Assembly (NCBI GenBank): GCA_018385425.1
Contig: JAHBAA010000047.1
Coordinates: 1-43,996 of the forward strand
DNA: 43,996 nt
Reading direction: 5' to 3'
Source of the DNA: Acetatifactor sp.
Lineage (GTDB): Bacteria > Bacillota > Clostridia > Lachnospirales > Lachnospiraceae
A program made the position numbers and the translations under genes. Position 1 is the stretch's first letter, and every line of letters starts with the position of its first letter. The notes beneath the pieces were generated by a model that was not told the DNA's origin, did not search any database, and saw only the letters and a program-made list of their open reading frames with translations. This document shows positions 24,509-34,030 of this stretch, piece after piece.

Positions 24509-25351
24509 ATGGGTATCAAGACATATAATCCCTATACACCCTCCAGAAGAAATATGACCGGTTCTGATTTCGCAGAAATCACCAAGAAGACTCCTGAGAA
24601 GAGCCTTTGCACCTCTCTCAAGAAGAATGCCGGCCGTAACAATCAGGGTAAAATCACTGTAAGACATCAGGGCGGCGGCTCCAGAAGAAAGTACAGAGTC
24701 ATCGACTTCAAGAGATTCAAGGACGGCGTTCCCGCAACTGTAATCGGTATCGAGTACGATCCCAACAGAACCGCTAACATCGCTTTGATCTGCTATGCAG
24801 ACGGCGAGAAGGCATACATCATCGCTCCCCAGGGACTGACTGATGGCATGAAGGTTATGAACGGACCCGAAGCAGAAGTAAGAGTCGGCAACTGCCTGCC
24901 TCTCTCCGAGATTCCCGTAGGTACTCAGGTACACAACATTGAGCTTTATCCTGGTAAGGGCGGACAGCTGGTTCGTTCCGCAGGTAACAGCGCACAGCTC
25001 ATGGCTAAGGAAGGAAAGTACGCTACACTTCGTCTTCCCTCCGGCGAGATGAGAATGGTTCCCCTTGTATGCCGCGCAACAGTCGGTATCGTAGGTAACG
25101 TTGATCACAACCTTGTCAATATCGGTAAGGCAGGACGTAAGCGTCACATGGGCATCCGTCCCACTGTCCGCGGTTCTGTTATGAACCCTAACGACCATCC
25201 TCACGGTGGTGGTGAAGGTAAGACCGGTATCGGACGTCCCGGTCCTTCAACTCCTTGGGGCAAGCCTGCACTGGGACTGAAGACCCGTAAGTCCAAGAAG
25301 GCTTCCAACAAGCTGATTGTAAGAAGACGCAACGGTAAGGCAATCAAATAA
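24509..25351 (+). CDS. rplB: 50S ribosomal protein L2
   Basis: 280 aa, full length. The N-terminal [21 protein letters not shown], the KRFKDG...[18 protein letters not shown]-binding fold and the C-terminal [20 protein letters not shown] motif ([30 protein letters not shown]), which contains the His important for peptidyl transferase assembly, are present. It is preceded by AAGGAG. The 69-base gap after rplW has a small ATCGAT-containing inverted repeat and no promoter. Confidence 0.98.
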   Translation: MGIKTYNPYTPSRRNMTGSDFAEITKKTPEKSLCTSLKKNAGRNNQGKITVRHQGGGSRRKYRVIDFKRFKDGVPATVIGIEYDPNRTANIALICYADGEKAYIIAPQGLTDGMKVMNGPEAEVRVGNCLPLSEIPVGTQVHNIELYPGKGGQLVRSAGNSAQLMAKEGKYATLRLPSGEMRMVPLVCRATVGIVGNVDHNLVNIGKAGRKRHMGIRPTVRGSVMNPNDHPHGGGEGKTGIGRPGPSTPWGKPALGLKTRKSKKASNKLIVRRRNGKAIK

Positions 25352-25367
25352 TTGAGGAGGAAAGACA

Positions 25368-25649
25368 ATGGCTAGATCACTTAAAAAAGGACCTTTCGCA
25401 GACGCAAGCCTGTTAAAGAAAGTAGATGCTTTGAATGCTTCAGGACAGAAGCAGGTTGTTAAGACCTGGTCCCGTCGTTCTACAATTTTCCCTTCTTTTG
25501 TGGGACACACAATTGCAGTTCATGATGGCAGAAAGCACATTCCCGTATATGTAACCGAGGACATGGTTGGACACAAGCTCGGCGAGTTCGTGGCAACCAG
25601 AACTTACAGAGGACACGGCAAGGACGAGAAGAAGTCCAAAGTAAGATAA
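25368..25649 (+). CDS. rpsS: 30S ribosomal protein S19
   Basis: 93 aa. [70 protein letters not shown] is the complete S19 pattern. S19 binds 16S rRNA in the head with S13 and contacts the 50S subunit. GAGGAGG precedes the start, 16 bases after rplB. Confidence 0.98.
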   Translation: MARSLKKGPFADASLLKKVDALNASGQKQVVKTWSRRSTIFPSFVGHTIAVHDGRKHIPVYVTEDMVGHKLGEFVATRTYRGHGKDEKKSKVR

Positions 25650-25670
25650 GTTTGAAAGGAGGACATATCT

Positions 25671-26060
25671 ATGGCTAAAGGACATAGATCCCAAATAAAG
25701 AGAGAAAGAAACGCCCAGAAAGATACCAGACCTTCAGCAAAGTTATCTTATGCAAGAGTTTCTGTTCAGAAGGCATGTTTCGTATTAGATGCTATCAGAG
25801 GCAAGGATGTTCAGACTGCACTTGGTATTCTGGAGTACAATCCCAGATACGCTTCCGGCCTTATCAAGAAGCTGCTTGAGTCAGCGATTGCAAACGCAGA
25901 GAACAATAACGATATGAGCAAGGAGAACCTGTACGTGGCAGAGTGCTACGCAGATCAGGGACCTATCATGAAGCGTGTTCAGCCCAGAGCACAGGGCAGA
26001 GCTTACCGCATCGAGAAGAGAATGAGCCATATCACTATCGTTCTTGACGAGAAGAAGTAG
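25671..26060 (+). CDS. rplV: 50S ribosomal protein L22
   Basis: 129 aa. RPSAKLSYARVSVQKACFVLDAIRGKDVQTALGILEYNPRYASGLIKKLLESAIANAENN and the tunnel-lining hairpin CYADQGPIMKRVQPRAQGRAYRIEKRMSHITIVL are typical of L22; the hairpin has no insertions like those linked to macrolide resistance. AAAGGAGG precedes it. Confidence 0.98.
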   Translation: MAKGHRSQIKRERNAQKDTRPSAKLSYARVSVQKACFVLDAIRGKDVQTALGILEYNPRYASGLIKKLLESAIANAENNNDMSKENLYVAECYADQGPIMKRVQPRAQGRAYRIEKRMSHITIVLDEKK

Positions 26061-26090
26061 TCGAGAAGATTATCAGGAAGGAGCAAACAA

Positions 26091-26762
26091 ATGGGACAGA
26101 AAGTTAATCCTCACGGCCTTAGAGTCGGAGTTATTAAAGATTGGGATTCCAAGTGGTACGCTGAAGGTGAGTTCGCTGACAACCTTGTTGAGGACTACCA
26201 GATCAGAAAGTATCTGAAGAAGAAGTTATACAGCGCAGGTGTTTCCAAGATCGAGATCGAGAGAGCATCTGACAGAGTAAGAGTTATCATCCACACTGCT
26301 AAGCCCGGTGTGATCATCGGTAAGGGCGGTGCTGAGATCGAGGTTACCAAGAAGGAACTTTCCAAGCTGACCGGCAAGGAGAAGATCCTGGTTGACATCA
26401 AAGAGATCAAGAGACCCGATAAGGACGCACAGCTTGTTGCAGAGAACATCGCACAGCAGCTGGAGAACCGTGTATCCTACAGACGTGCAGTGAAGTCCTG
26501 TATGGGCAGAGTTATGAAGGCCGGTGCTCTTGGTATCAAGGCTGCATGCGCAGGTCGTCTGGGCGGTGCAGATATTGCTCGTTCTGAGTTCTACAGCGAG
26601 GGAACCATTCCTCTTCAGACTCTGAGAGCAGACATTGACTACGGCTTTGCAGAGGCAGACACAACCTACGGTAAGGTTGGCGTAAAGGTCTGGATCTACA
26701 AGGGCGAAGTTCTTCCCGCAAAGGGAAACAAAGGAAATAAGTTGGAAGGGAGCGATAAATAA
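26091..26762 (+). CDS. rpsC: 30S ribosomal protein S3
   Basis: 223 aa. [26 protein letters not shown] is the canonical start. The KH domain has its GxxG loop in [14 protein letters not shown] (about residues 64-77), and the C-terminal domain [62 protein letters not shown] is intact. S3 lines the mRNA entry channel. AGGAAGGAG precedes it. Confidence 0.98.
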   Translation: MGQKVNPHGLRVGVIKDWDSKWYAEGEFADNLVEDYQIRKYLKKKLYSAGVSKIEIERASDRVRVIIHTAKPGVIIGKGGAEIEVTKKELSKLTGKEKILVDIKEIKRPDKDAQLVAENIAQQLENRVSYRRAVKSCMGRVMKAGALGIKAACAGRLGGADIARSEFYSEGTIPLQTLRADIDYGFAEADTTYGKVGVKVWIYKGEVLPAKGNKGNKLEGSDK

Positions 26763-26764
26763 TC

Positions 26765-27193
26765 ATGTTAATGCCGAAGAGAGTAAAACGTCGTAAACAG
26801 TTCCGTGGCACTATGACCGGTAAGGCAATGAGAGGAAATACTCTTGCTTACGGTGAATTTGGTTTGGTCGCAACCGAGCCTTGCTGGATTAAGTCCAATC
26901 AGATCGAGGCTGCACGTATTGCACTTACCCGTTACACAAAGCGTACCGGTCAGGTTTGGATCAAGATTTTCCCCGATAAGCCCGTAACCGCTAAGCCCGC
27001 TGAAACTCGTATGGGTTCCGGTAAGGGTACCCTGGAGTACTGGGTAGCAGTTGTTAAGCCCGGACGTGTTATGTTTGAGATTGCCGGTGTTCCTGAAGAC
27101 CAGGCAAGAGAAGCAATGCGTCTTGCAATGCATAAGCTTCCCTGCAAGTGTAAGATCGTTTCTAAGGCAGATTTGGAAGGCGGTGTAGAATAA
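26765..27193 (+). CDS. rplP: 50S ribosomal protein L16
   Basis: 142 aa from ATG 26765; a second ATG two codons later (MPKRVKRRK) is also possible, but the GGAAGGGAG site fits the first better. [78 protein letters not shown] is the L16 core that helps position the A-site tRNA. The stop overlaps rpmC by one base. Confidence 0.97.
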   Translation: MLMPKRVKRRKQFRGTMTGKAMRGNTLAYGEFGLVATEPCWIKSNQIEAARIALTRYTKRTGQVWIKIFPDKPVTAKPAETRMGSGKGTLEYWVAVVKPGRVMFEIAGVPEDQAREAMRLAMHKLPCKCKIVSKADLEGGVE

Positions 27194-27396
27194 TGAAAGC
27201 TAATAAATTTGTAGAAGAACTGAAGAACAAGTCCGTTGAGGAGTTGAATAATGAGCTTGTTGCTGCAAAGAAAGAACTTTTCAATTTGAGATTCCAGAAC
27301 GCAACCAATCAGCTGGACAATACTGCAAGAATCCGTGAGGTCAGAAAGAATATCGCACGTATTCAGACAGTGATCACAGAGAAGTCCAGAGCATAG
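27193..27396 (+). CDS. rpmC: 50S ribosomal protein L29
   Basis: 67 aa, two long helices. [56 protein letters not shown] matches L29, which sits beside L23 near the tunnel exit. Start shares a base with the rplP stop (TAATG). Confidence 0.97.
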   Translation: MKANKFVEELKNKSVEELNNELVAAKKELFNLRFQNATNQLDNTARIREVRKNIARIQTVITEKSRA

Positions 27397-27433
27397 AAAC
27401 GCATCGTTTTGAGCGTTAGAAAGGAGCAAGAAC

Positions 27434-27688
27434 GTGGAAAGAAATTTGAGAAAAGTGCGTACCGGTAAGGTTACCAGTAATAAGATGGACAAGACAATTG
27501 TTGTAGCAATCGAAGAGCATGTTAAGCATCCCCTTTACAACAAGGTCGTAAAGAGAACTTACACACTGAAGGCTCATGATGAGAACAACGAGTGTAACGT
27601 TGGCGATACCGTTAGGGTTATGGAGACAAGACCTCTGTCCAAGGACAAGAGATGGAGACTTGTTGAGATCGTAGAGAGAGTGAAGTAA
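27434..27688 (+). CDS. rpsQ: 30S ribosomal protein S17 (GTG start)
   Basis: 84 aa. The start codon is GTG, with AAGGAG ahead of it. [82 protein letters not shown] is the full OB-fold S17 sequence, an early 16S rRNA-binding protein. It follows rpmC after 37 bases. Confidence 0.97.
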   Translation: MERNLRKVRTGKVTSNKMDKTIVVAIEEHVKHPLYNKVVKRTYTLKAHDENNECNVGDTVRVMETRPLSKDKRWRLVEIVERVK

Positions 27689-27720
27689 TTTGGCCGTAGG
27701 TGCGGCAAAGGAGGAAAATC

Positions 27721-28089
27721 ATGGTTCAGCAGGAAACAAGACTGAAGGTTGCTGATAACACCGGCGCAAAAGAATTACTTTGCATCCGTGTTATGGGCGG
27801 CTCTACAAGAAGATATGCACAGATTGGCGATGTGATTGTTGCTTCCGTTAAAGATGCAACACCCGGCGGAGTTGTAAAGAAGGGTGATGTTGTTAAGGCA
27901 GTTGTGGTTCGTTCTGTAAAGGGCGCTCGCCGCAAGGATGGTTCTTACATTAAGTTCGATGAGAACGCAGCAGTTATCATCAAGGATGACAAGACACCCA
28001 GAGGAACCCGTATTTTTGGGCCGGTAGCAAGAGAGCTTCGTGAAAAGCAGTTCATGAAGATCGTATCTCTGGCTCCCGAAGTATTATAA
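27721..28089 (+). CDS. rplN: 50S ribosomal protein L14
   Basis: 122 aa from ATG 27721 (GGAGGA upstream), the family's usual length; the ORF track starts seven codons early. [65 protein letters not shown] is the L14 pattern. L14 sits at the subunit interface and is the binding site of the RsfS silencing factor. Confidence 0.98.
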   Translation: MVQQETRLKVADNTGAKELLCIRVMGGSTRRYAQIGDVIVASVKDATPGGVVKKGDVVKAVVVRSVKGARRKDGSYIKFDENAAVIIKDDKTPRGTRIFGPVARELREKQFMKIVSLAPEVL

Positions 28090-28100
28090 GGAGGTGTCGT

Positions 28101-28412
28101 ATGGCTACATTAAAGATTAAGAAGGGCGATACCGTTAAGGTGATCGCTGGCAAGGATGCCAATACTGAAGGTAAGGTTATTTCCGTTGATGCTAAGAACG
28201 GCAAGGTTATCGTTGAGGGAGTAAACATGATCACAAAGCATGCAAAGCCCTCTCAGGCAAACCCCAACGGAGGCATTATTCAGAGAGAAGCTCCTATTGA
28301 TATTTCCAATGTTATGCTTGTCTTCAAGGGCAAGGCTACCAGAGTTGGCTTCAAGATGGACGGAGATAAGAAGGTTCGTTTTGCGAAGGCAACCGGTGAA
28401 GTGATTGACTGA
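28101..28412 (+). CDS. rplX: 50S ribosomal protein L24
   Basis: 103 aa. A KOW motif at the start ([69 protein letters not shown]) identifies L24, an assembly initiator of the 50S subunit. AAGGAGG precedes the ATG, 11 bases after rplN. Confidence 0.98.
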   Translation: MATLKIKKGDTVKVIAGKDANTEGKVISVDAKNGKVIVEGVNMITKHAKPSQANPNGGIIQREAPIDISNVMLVFKGKATRVGFKMDGDKKVRFAKATGEVID

Positions 28413-28435
28413 TCAATAGGAAGGAGGAACAAAAA

Positions 28436-28975
28436 TTGGCTAGATTAAAGGATTTTTACTACGACGAAATCGTAGCAGCAATGATTAGCAAATTTGGTTA
28501 CAAGAATATTATGGAAGTTCCTAAGCTCGACAAGATCGTAGTAAACATGGGTGTTGGCGAAGCAAAGGATAACGCTAAGGTTCTTGAGAACGCTGTAGCT
28601 GATATGGAAGCAATCACCGGTCAGAAGGCTGTTCTTACCAAAGCAAAGGGTTCCGTAGCAAACTTCAAGATCCGTGAAGGTATGGCTATCGGATGCAAGA
28701 CCACTCTTCGTGGTGATAAGATGTATGAGTTCCTTGATCGTCTTGTGAACCTGGCATTGCCTCGTGTACGTGACTTCAGAGGTGTTAACCCCGATGCATT
28801 TGATGGCAGAGGTAACTATGCACTTGGTATCAAAGAGCAGTTCATCTTCCCTGAGATCGAGTATGACAAGATCGACAAGACCAGAGGTATGGACATCATC
28901 TTTGTAACAACTGCTAAGACTGACGAAGAAGCACGCGAGCTGTTGAGACTGTTCGGCATGCCTTTCGCAAAATAA
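28436..28975 (+). CDS. rplE: 50S ribosomal protein L5 (TTG start)
   Basis: 179 aa. The reading frame gives (M)[42 protein letters not shown], the standard L5 start, but the codon at that place is TTG, eight bases after AAGGAGG; no ATG or GTG exists at an equivalent position. The C-terminal [66 protein letters not shown] is intact. L5 binds 5S rRNA with L18 and contacts S13. Confidence 0.96.
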   Translation: MARLKDFYYDEIVAAMISKFGYKNIMEVPKLDKIVVNMGVGEAKDNAKVLENAVADMEAITGQKAVLTKAKGSVANFKIREGMAIGCKTTLRGDKMYEFLDRLVNLALPRVRDFRGVNPDAFDGRGNYALGIKEQFIFPEIEYDKIDKTRGMDIIFVTTAKTDEEARELLRLFGMPFAK

Positions 28976-28993
28976 TAAGGAGGAAAAAATCTC

Positions 28994-29179
28994 ATGGCTA
29001 AGACATCAATGAAGATTAAACAGCAGCGCAAGCCTAAGTTCTCTACTCAGGCATACACCCGTTGCAAGATTTGCGGTCGTCCCCACGCTTACTTGAGAAA
29101 GTATGGCATTTGCAGAGTTTGCTTCCGCGAATTGGCATACAAGGGAGAAATTCCCGGCGTAAAGAAGGCAAGTTGGTAA
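28994..29179 (+). CDS. rpsZ: 30S ribosomal protein S14, zinc-binding type
   Basis: 61 aa with two CxxC pairs ([20 protein letters not shown]), so the zinc form of S14 (type Z) rather than the longer zinc-free form. It ends with the normal [23 protein letters not shown] precedes it. Many Firmicutes keep a second, zinc-free copy under Zur control elsewhere; none is in this window. Confidence 0.98.
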   Translation: MAKTSMKIKQQRKPKFSTQAYTRCKICGRPHAYLRKYGICRVCFRELAYKGEIPGVKKASW

Positions 29180-29195
29180 GAAGGAGGAAGAAACA

Positions 29196-29597
29196 ATGAC
29201 AATGAGCGATCCTATTGCAGATATGCTTACAAGAATTCGTAATGCAAATACTGCTAAGCACGATACAGTTGATGTACCCGCTTCCAAGATGAAGTTGGCT
29301 ATTGCACAGATTCTTCTGGATGAGGGATTTATCAGCAAATATGACGTAATCGAAGATGGTAACTTCAAGACCATCCACATTACCTTGAAGTACGGCGCAG
29401 ACAAGAACGAGAAGATCATCTCCGGTATCAAGAGAATCTCCAAGCCCGGTCTTCGCGCATATGTTGGCAAGGATGAGCTGCCCAGAGTACTCGGCGGCTT
29501 AGGTATTGCAATTCTTTCCACCAACCAGGGTGTGATCACCGACAAGAAGGCTCGTGAGCTTCAGGTAGGCGGAGAGGTACTTGCATTTGTGTGGTAA
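29196..29597 (+). CDS. rpsH: 30S ribosomal protein S8
   Basis: 133 aa. [46 protein letters not shown] and the C-terminal [35 protein letters not shown] form a complete S8. S8 is a central 16S rRNA-binding protein and, in E. coli, the translational repressor of the spc operon. A 171-base structured gap follows before rplF. Confidence 0.98.
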   Translation: MTMSDPIADMLTRIRNANTAKHDTVDVPASKMKLAIAQILLDEGFISKYDVIEDGNFKTIHITLKYGADKNEKIISGIKRISKPGLRAYVGKDELPRVLGGLGIAILSTNQGVITDKKARELQVGGEVLAFVW

Positions 29598-29642
29598 GCA
29601 ATAAAATCAAGCACGAGCGAAGCGAAGTATTTGATTTTATGC
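29598..29642 (+). repeat. Long hairpin directly after rpsH
   Basis: ATAAAATCAA (29601-29610) pairs perfectly with TTGATTTTAT (29631-29640); GC/GC extends it after one bulged base. The loop holds GCACGAGCGAAGCGAAGTAT. No T-tract follows, so it is more likely an mRNA processing or stability element than a terminator. Confidence 0.6.
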
Positions 29643-29648
29643 GACAGA

Positions 29649-29710
29649 CATCGAGAAAACAAAGAGCTGCATTGGCAGCGACAGATGCGAAGCATCCGGT
29701 TTTCGAGATG
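29649..29710 (+). ncRNA. Candidate structured RNA element in the rpsH-rplF gap
   Basis: A closed three-way junction can be drawn: CATC/GATG, a symmetrical GA/GA internal loop, then GAAAAC/GTTTTC, enclosing two hairpins, GCTGC-ATTG-GCAGC (29666-29679) and GATGC-GAA-GCATC (29684-29696). It is inside the spc transcript, before the rplF ribosome binding site AGGAGG. Function unknown; binding by a ribosomal protein for autoregulation is a reasonable guess. Confidence 0.5.
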
Positions 29711-29768
29711 GATTTGATATAACCTTTTTTGGTAACTATTGATTTTTCACAATATAGGAGGTACGGGC

Positions 29769-30311
29769 ATGTCACGTATAGGTAGAATGCCAATCGCAAT
29801 TCCTGCAGGCGTAACTGTAGAGGTTGCAGAAAATAACAAAGTGACCGTTAAAGGTCCCAAGGGTACTCTTGTAAGAGTATTACCCGCTGAGATGGAGATT
29901 AAGGTTGAGGGCGCTGCGGTTGTTGTCAGCAGACCCAACGACTTGAAGAAGATGAAGTCTCTTCACGGTCTGACCAGAACATTGATCAACAATATGGTGA
30001 TCGGTGTTACTGCCGGTTATGAGAAGAAGCTGGAAGTAAACGGTGTCGGTTACAGAGCTTCCAAGAGCGGCAAGAAGCTGACTTTGAACCTTGGTTATTC
30101 CCATCCCGTTGAGATGGAGGATCCTGAAGGCATCGAGGCTGTTGTTGAGGGACAGAACATCATCATCGTTAAGGGTATCGACAAAGAGAAGGTTGGCCAG
30201 TTTGCGGCTGAGATCAGAGACAAGAGAAGACCTGAGCCTTACAAGGGTAAGGGTATCAAGTATGCTGATGAGACGATCAGACGTAAAGTCGGCAAGACCG
30301 GTAAGAAATAA
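29769..30311 (+). CDS. rplF: 50S ribosomal protein L6
   Basis: 180 aa from ATG 29769, with TAGGAGG upstream. [34 protein letters not shown] and the second repeat ending in [31 protein letters not shown] are the L6 pattern. L6 lies near the factor-binding site and is needed late in 50S assembly. Unlike the other spc genes, it is separated from its neighbour by a long structured gap. Confidence 0.98.
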   Translation: MSRIGRMPIAIPAGVTVEVAENNKVTVKGPKGTLVRVLPAEMEIKVEGAAVVVSRPNDLKKMKSLHGLTRTLINNMVIGVTAGYEKKLEVNGVGYRASKSGKKLTLNLGYSHPVEMEDPEGIEAVVEGQNIIIVKGIDKEKVGQFAAEIRDKRRPEPYKGKGIKYADETIRRKVGKTGKK

Positions 30312-30331
30312 TAGATAAGGAGAGTCAGAAG

Positions 30332-30700
30332 ATGGTTAGTAAGGAATCAAGAAAAGAAATTCGTGTTAAAAAGCACATGAGAATTCGTAACCGCTTCAGT
30401 GGCACTGCACAGAGACCTCGTCTTGCAGTTTACAGAAGCAATAATCATATGTATGCTCAAATTATCGACGATACTGTTGGGAATACATTAGTATCCGCTT
30501 CCACCCTTGAGGCTGCTGTGAAGTCCGAGATCGAGAAGACCAATAACGTTGATGCTGCAGCATACCTTGGAACTGTCATTGCAAAGCGTGCAATCGAGAA
30601 GGGCATCACCGAAGTTGTATTTGACAGAGGCGGCTTTATCTATCAGGGTAAGATCGCAGCATTGGCTGAGGCAGCAAGAGAAGCTGGCCTGGAATTCTAG
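30332..30700 (+). CDS. rplR: 50S ribosomal protein L18
   Basis: 122 aa. RNRFSGTAQRPRLAVYRSNNHMYAQIIDDTVGNTLVSAST and VVFDRGGFIYQGKIAALAEAAREAGLEF are the L18 hallmarks. L18 binds 5S rRNA together with L5. Start preceded by AAGGAGAG, 20 bases after rplF. Confidence 0.98.
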   Translation: MVSKESRKEIRVKKHMRIRNRFSGTAQRPRLAVYRSNNHMYAQIIDDTVGNTLVSASTLEAAVKSEIEKTNNVDAAAYLGTVIAKRAIEKGITEVVFDRGGFIYQGKIAALAEAAREAGLEF

Positions 30701-30720
30701 GAAAGGAAGAGGAATACACC

Positions 30721-31230
30721 ATGAAACACACAATCATAGATGCAAGCCAGCTGGAGTTGACTGACAAGGTCGTTACTCTTAAGCGTGTAACAAAGACTGT
30801 AAAGGGTGGTCGTACCATGCGTTTCACAGCTCTCGTAGTTGTTGGCGACGGTGCAGGTCATGTTGGCGCAGGTCTTGGAAAGGCTGTTGAAATCCCTGAG
30901 GCTATCCGTAAGGGTAAGGAAGATGCAATGAAGCACATCGTTTCCGTTGCATTGGATGAGAACAATTCTATTACACATGATTTCATCGGTAAGTACGGTT
31001 CTGCAAACGTATTACTTAAGAAGGCTCCCGAAGGTACCGGTATCATCGCCGGTGGTCCTGCTCGTATCGTTTGTGAACTTGCCGGTATCAAGAACATTCG
31101 TACCAAGTCTTTGGGTTCCAACAACAAGCAGAATGTTGTCCTTGCAACGATCACTGCATTGAGCCAGCTGAAGAGCCCTGAGCAGGTTGCAAAGAGCCGC
31201 GGCAAGTCTGTTGAAGAAGTGTTGGCATAA
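30721..31230 (+). CDS. rpsE: 30S ribosomal protein S5
   Basis: 169 aa. The S5 RNA-binding region (LKRVTKTVKGGRTMRFTALVVVGDGAGHVGAGLGKAVEIPEAIRKGKEDA) and the C-terminal domain GTGIIAGGPARIVCELAGIKNIRTKSLGSNNKQNVVLAT are intact. S5 helps keep decoding accurate and shapes the mRNA entry. GGAAAGGAAGAGG precedes the ATG. Confidence 0.98.
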   Translation: MKHTIIDASQLELTDKVVTLKRVTKTVKGGRTMRFTALVVVGDGAGHVGAGLGKAVEIPEAIRKGKEDAMKHIVSVALDENNSITHDFIGKYGSANVLLKKAPEGTGIIAGGPARIVCELAGIKNIRTKSLGSNNKQNVVLATITALSQLKSPEQVAKSRGKSVEEVLA

Positions 31231-31248
31231 GCAGGAAGGAGTAAGGCA

Positions 31249-31434
31249 ATGGCAGATAAGAAGTTAAAGATCACTTTGGTAAAGTCCACAATCGGGGCTG
31301 TACCTAAGAACAAGGCAATCGTTGAATCTATGGGACTTCGTAAGATCGGTAGTTCTGTTGTACTTCCTGATAATGATGCAACAAAGGGACAGATTCGTCT
31401 GGTTAGCCACTTATTGAAAGTAGAAGAAGTATAA
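31249..31434 (+). CDS. rpmD: 50S ribosomal protein L30
   Basis: 61 aa. KKLKITLVKSTIGAVPKNKAIVESMGLRKIGSSVVLPDNDATKGQIRLVSHLLKVEE is a complete L30 (bacterial short form). AGGAAGGAG precedes it; 18 bases after rpsE. Confidence 0.97.
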   Translation: MADKKLKITLVKSTIGAVPKNKAIVESMGLRKIGSSVVLPDNDATKGQIRLVSHLLKVEEV

Positions 31435-31452
31435 TAGAAGGAGGTGTTTGAA

Positions 31453-31893
31453 ATGGAATTATCCAATTTAAGACCCGCAGAAGGTTCCAAGCACAGCGAT
31501 AATTTTAGAAGAGGCCGCGGACATGGTTCAGGAAACGGCAAGACTGCAGGTAAAGGACACAAGGGACAGAAGGCTCGTTCCGGAGCACCCAGACCCGGTT
31601 TCGAAGGCGGACAGATGCCCCTGTACAGACGTCTCCCTAAGAGAGGCTTTACCAACAGAAATACAAAGGTAATCGTAGCAATCAATTTGAGCGCTCTGGA
31701 GCGTTTTGAAGACGGTGCTACTGTAGATGTAGAAGCATTGATGGCAGCTGGTATTGTGAAGAACCCCAGAGATGGTGTGAAGATACTCGGAAACGGAGAA
31801 CTTACCAAGAAACTCAATGTTAAGGTAGATGCATTCAGCGCATCTGCAAAGGAAAAGATTGAGGCACTTGGTGGAACAGCAGAGGTGATCTAA
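31453..31893 (+). CDS. rplO: 50S ribosomal protein L15
   Basis: 146 aa from ATG 31453, seven bases after AAGGAGGTG; the ORF track begins three codons earlier. [68 protein letters not shown] is typical of L15, whose basic N-terminal arm runs into the 50S core. The stop overlaps secY by one base (TAATG). Confidence 0.98.
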   Translation: MELSNLRPAEGSKHSDNFRRGRGHGSGNGKTAGKGHKGQKARSGAPRPGFEGGQMPLYRRLPKRGFTNRNTKVIVAINLSALERFEDGATVDVEALMAAGIVKNPRDGVKILGNGELTKKLNVKVDAFSASAKEKIEALGGTAEVI

Positions 31894-33212
31894 TGCTAAA
31901 AACACTGAGAGACGCTTTCAAGATTAAAGCACTCAGACAAAAGATTTTATTTACCTTCGCCATGTTAGTTGTGGTCCGCATAGGATCACAGCTGCCTGTG
32001 CCGGGTATTAACGGTGATTTCTTCCAGAGTTGGTTCAAATCAACTACGGATGGTGCGTTTAATTTCTTCGATGCCATCACAGGAGGTTCTTTCCTGAATA
32101 TGTCCATCCTGGCATTGAACATTACGCCCTATATTACATCATCCATCATTATGCAGCTGCTCACCATTGCAATTCCCAAGCTTGAGGATATGCAGCGTGA
32201 GGGAGAAGACGGCAGAAAGAAGATTGCATCCATCACAAGATATGTGACGATTATTCTTGCTTTGATTCAGTCGACCGCTTTGGCAATCAGTTTTGGCAGA
32301 AGCGGATATCTGACAGAGTACAACGCTTTGAATGTGATCTGTTCCATCACCACTCTGACTGCCGGAAGTGCATTTCTGATGTGGATCGGTGAGAGAATCA
32401 CCGAGAATGGTATCGGAAACGGTATCTCGATCGTGCTTGTAATTAATATCATCTCCAGGATGCCTGAGGATCTGGCAACCCTGTTCAAACGCTTTGTGTT
32501 TAACGAGACTGTTCCCTTCGGAACAGCTGCTTTGAGCGCATGCATCATTATCGCAGTGATCATCGCAATGGTGGTTCTGGTAATTTTGCTGAATGACGGC
32601 GTGAGAAAGATTCCCGTACAGTATGCAAATAAAGTACAGGGAAGAAAAATGGTTGGCGGTCACACCTCAAGTCTTCCTCTGAGAATTAATACGGCAGGAG
32701 TTATGCCTGTGATTTTTGCTTCCTCTTTGCTGCAGTTCCCGATTATTATCTCCAGTTTTGTGGGATATGAGGGCGGCGGTGTATGGGGCGAAATCTTAAA
32801 GTACATGAACTCCAATAACTGGTGCGTCATCGCACAGATCAAGTACTCTATCGGAATGCTGGTATATATTGCACTGATTATCTTCTTTGCATATTTCTAT
32901 ACCTCCATTACCTTTAATCCTTTGATGATTGCCGACAATATGAAGAAGCAGGGTGGCTTCATCCCCGGTATCAGACCCGGTAAGGCTACCAGCGATTACC
33001 TGAATAATCTGTTGGACAGAATCGTTTTCATCGGAGCTATCGGCCTCACGATCGTAGCAATTCTTCCTTATGTATTCAGCGGACTCTTCCAGGCAAGCAT
33101 TTCCTTCGGCGGAACAAGCCTTATCATTATCGTAAGTGTCGTACTTGAGACAATGAAGCAGGTGGAATCCCAGATGGTAGTGCGCAACTACAAGGGATTT
33201 TTGGAGAAGTAA
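31893..33212 (+). CDS. secY: Protein translocase subunit SecY
   Basis: 439 aa, ten membrane helices. Landmarks include RIGSQLPVPGIN in the first helix region, the plug region FNFFDAITGGSFLNMSILALNITPYITSSIIMQLL, GNGISIVLVINIISRMP and the C-terminal loop NPLMIADNMKKQGGFIPGIRPGKATSDYLNNLLDRIVFIGA that contacts the ribosome and SecA. With SecE and SecG it forms the protein-conducting channel. It is last in the S10-spc transcript and is followed by a terminator. Confidence 0.98.
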   Translation: MLKTLRDAFKIKALRQKILFTFAMLVVVRIGSQLPVPGINGDFFQSWFKSTTDGAFNFFDAITGGSFLNMSILALNITPYITSSIIMQLLTIAIPKLEDMQREGEDGRKKIASITRYVTIILALIQSTALAISFGRSGYLTEYNALNVICSITTLTAGSAFLMWIGERITENGIGNGISIVLVINIISRMPEDLATLFKRFVFNETVPFGTAALSACIIIAVIIAMVVLVILLNDGVRKIPVQYANKVQGRKMVGGHTSSLPLRINTAGVMPVIFASSLLQFPIIISSFVGYEGGGVWGEILKYMNSNNWCVIAQIKYSIGMLVYIALIIFFAYFYTSITFNPLMIADNMKKQGGFIPGIRPGKATSDYLNNLLDRIVFIGAIGLTIVAILPYVFSGLFQASISFGGTSLIIIVSVVLETMKQVESQMVVRNYKGFLEK

Positions 33213-33232
33213 TTCTTTTTCAACAAAAAATG

Positions 33233-33260
33233 AATCGCACAGGGAAACCTGTGCGATTTT
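33233..33260 (+). terminator. Rho-independent terminator after secY
   Basis: ATCGCACAGG, GAAA tetraloop, CCTGTGCGAT followed by TTT. A very stable hairpin that separates the S10-spc unit from adk. Confidence 0.85.
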
Positions 33261-33263
33261 CAG

Positions 33264-33292
33264 TTGCAAAATCTGCCATAAATGTTTACAAT
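33264..33292 (+). promoter_or_regulatory. Promoter for adk-map-infA
   Basis: TTGCAA (33264-33269), 17-base spacer, TACAAT (33287-33292), four bases after the secY terminator. Confidence 0.8.
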
Positions 33293-33347
33293 ATAAGTAC
33301 TGTGAACAGATAGAGATAAGCCCTAATGGGCGGAATGGAGTGAAAGA

Positions 33348-33989
33348 ATGAAGATTATTATGTTGGGTGCTCCCGGTGCGGGCAAAGGAACACAGGCGAA
33401 GATGATTGCAGAGAAGTATCAGGTACCTCATGTATCCACAGGTGACATTTTCCGTGCAAACATCAAGAACGGTACAGAGCTTGGCATGGAAGCAAAAAAG
33501 TACATGGATCAGGGACTTCTGGTTCCCGATGAGCTGACGGTTAAGATCCTTCTGGACAGAGTTGCACAGCCTGATTGTGCGAACGGTTATGTATTGGATG
33601 GATTCCCCAGAACCATTCCCCAGGCCGAAGTGCTGGATGAGGCTCTGACCAAGCTGGGTGAGAAGATCGACTACGCCATCAATGTTGACGTTCCCGACGA
33701 GAACATCGTCAGAAGAATGTCCGGCAGACGCGCTTGCCTGAAGTGCGGTGCTACGTATCATATCGAGCACATTCCTCCCAAGACAGAGGGTATCTGCGAT
33801 ACATGCGGCAGTGAGCTTGTACTTCGTGAGGATGACAAGCCTGAGACAGTTTTGAATCGTCTGAAGGTTTATCATGATCAGACACAGCCTTTGATTGATT
33901 TCTACACTGCCAAGGGAGTGCTTCAGTCCGTGGACGGTACTGTGGATATGAAGGACGTATTCGCAGCGATCACCGGTATTCTCGGTTAA
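33348..33989 (+). CDS. adk: Adenylate kinase
   Basis: 213 aa. P-loop GAPGAGKGTQA (about 7-17), AMP-binding VSTGDIFR and LDGFPRT, and a long LID domain with four cysteines (CLKCGATYHIEH ... CDTCGSEL), the zinc-binding LID usual in Firmicutes. It converts ATP + AMP to 2 ADP in the cytosol. In most Firmicutes adk follows secY in the same position; here a terminator and a promoter lie between. A weak site, GGAGTG, precedes the ATG. Confidence 0.98.
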   Translation: MKIIMLGAPGAGKGTQAKMIAEKYQVPHVSTGDIFRANIKNGTELGMEAKKYMDQGLLVPDELTVKILLDRVAQPDCANGYVLDGFPRTIPQAEVLDEALTKLGEKIDYAINVDVPDENIVRRMSGRRACLKCGATYHIEHIPPKTEGICDTCGSELVLREDDKPETVLNRLKVYHDQTQPLIDFYTAKGVLQSVDGTVDMKDVFAAITGILG

Positions 33990-34030
33990 GCTTTTCATTA
34001 CAGCAGAGATGTTGGTAGGTAGGTTTTATC

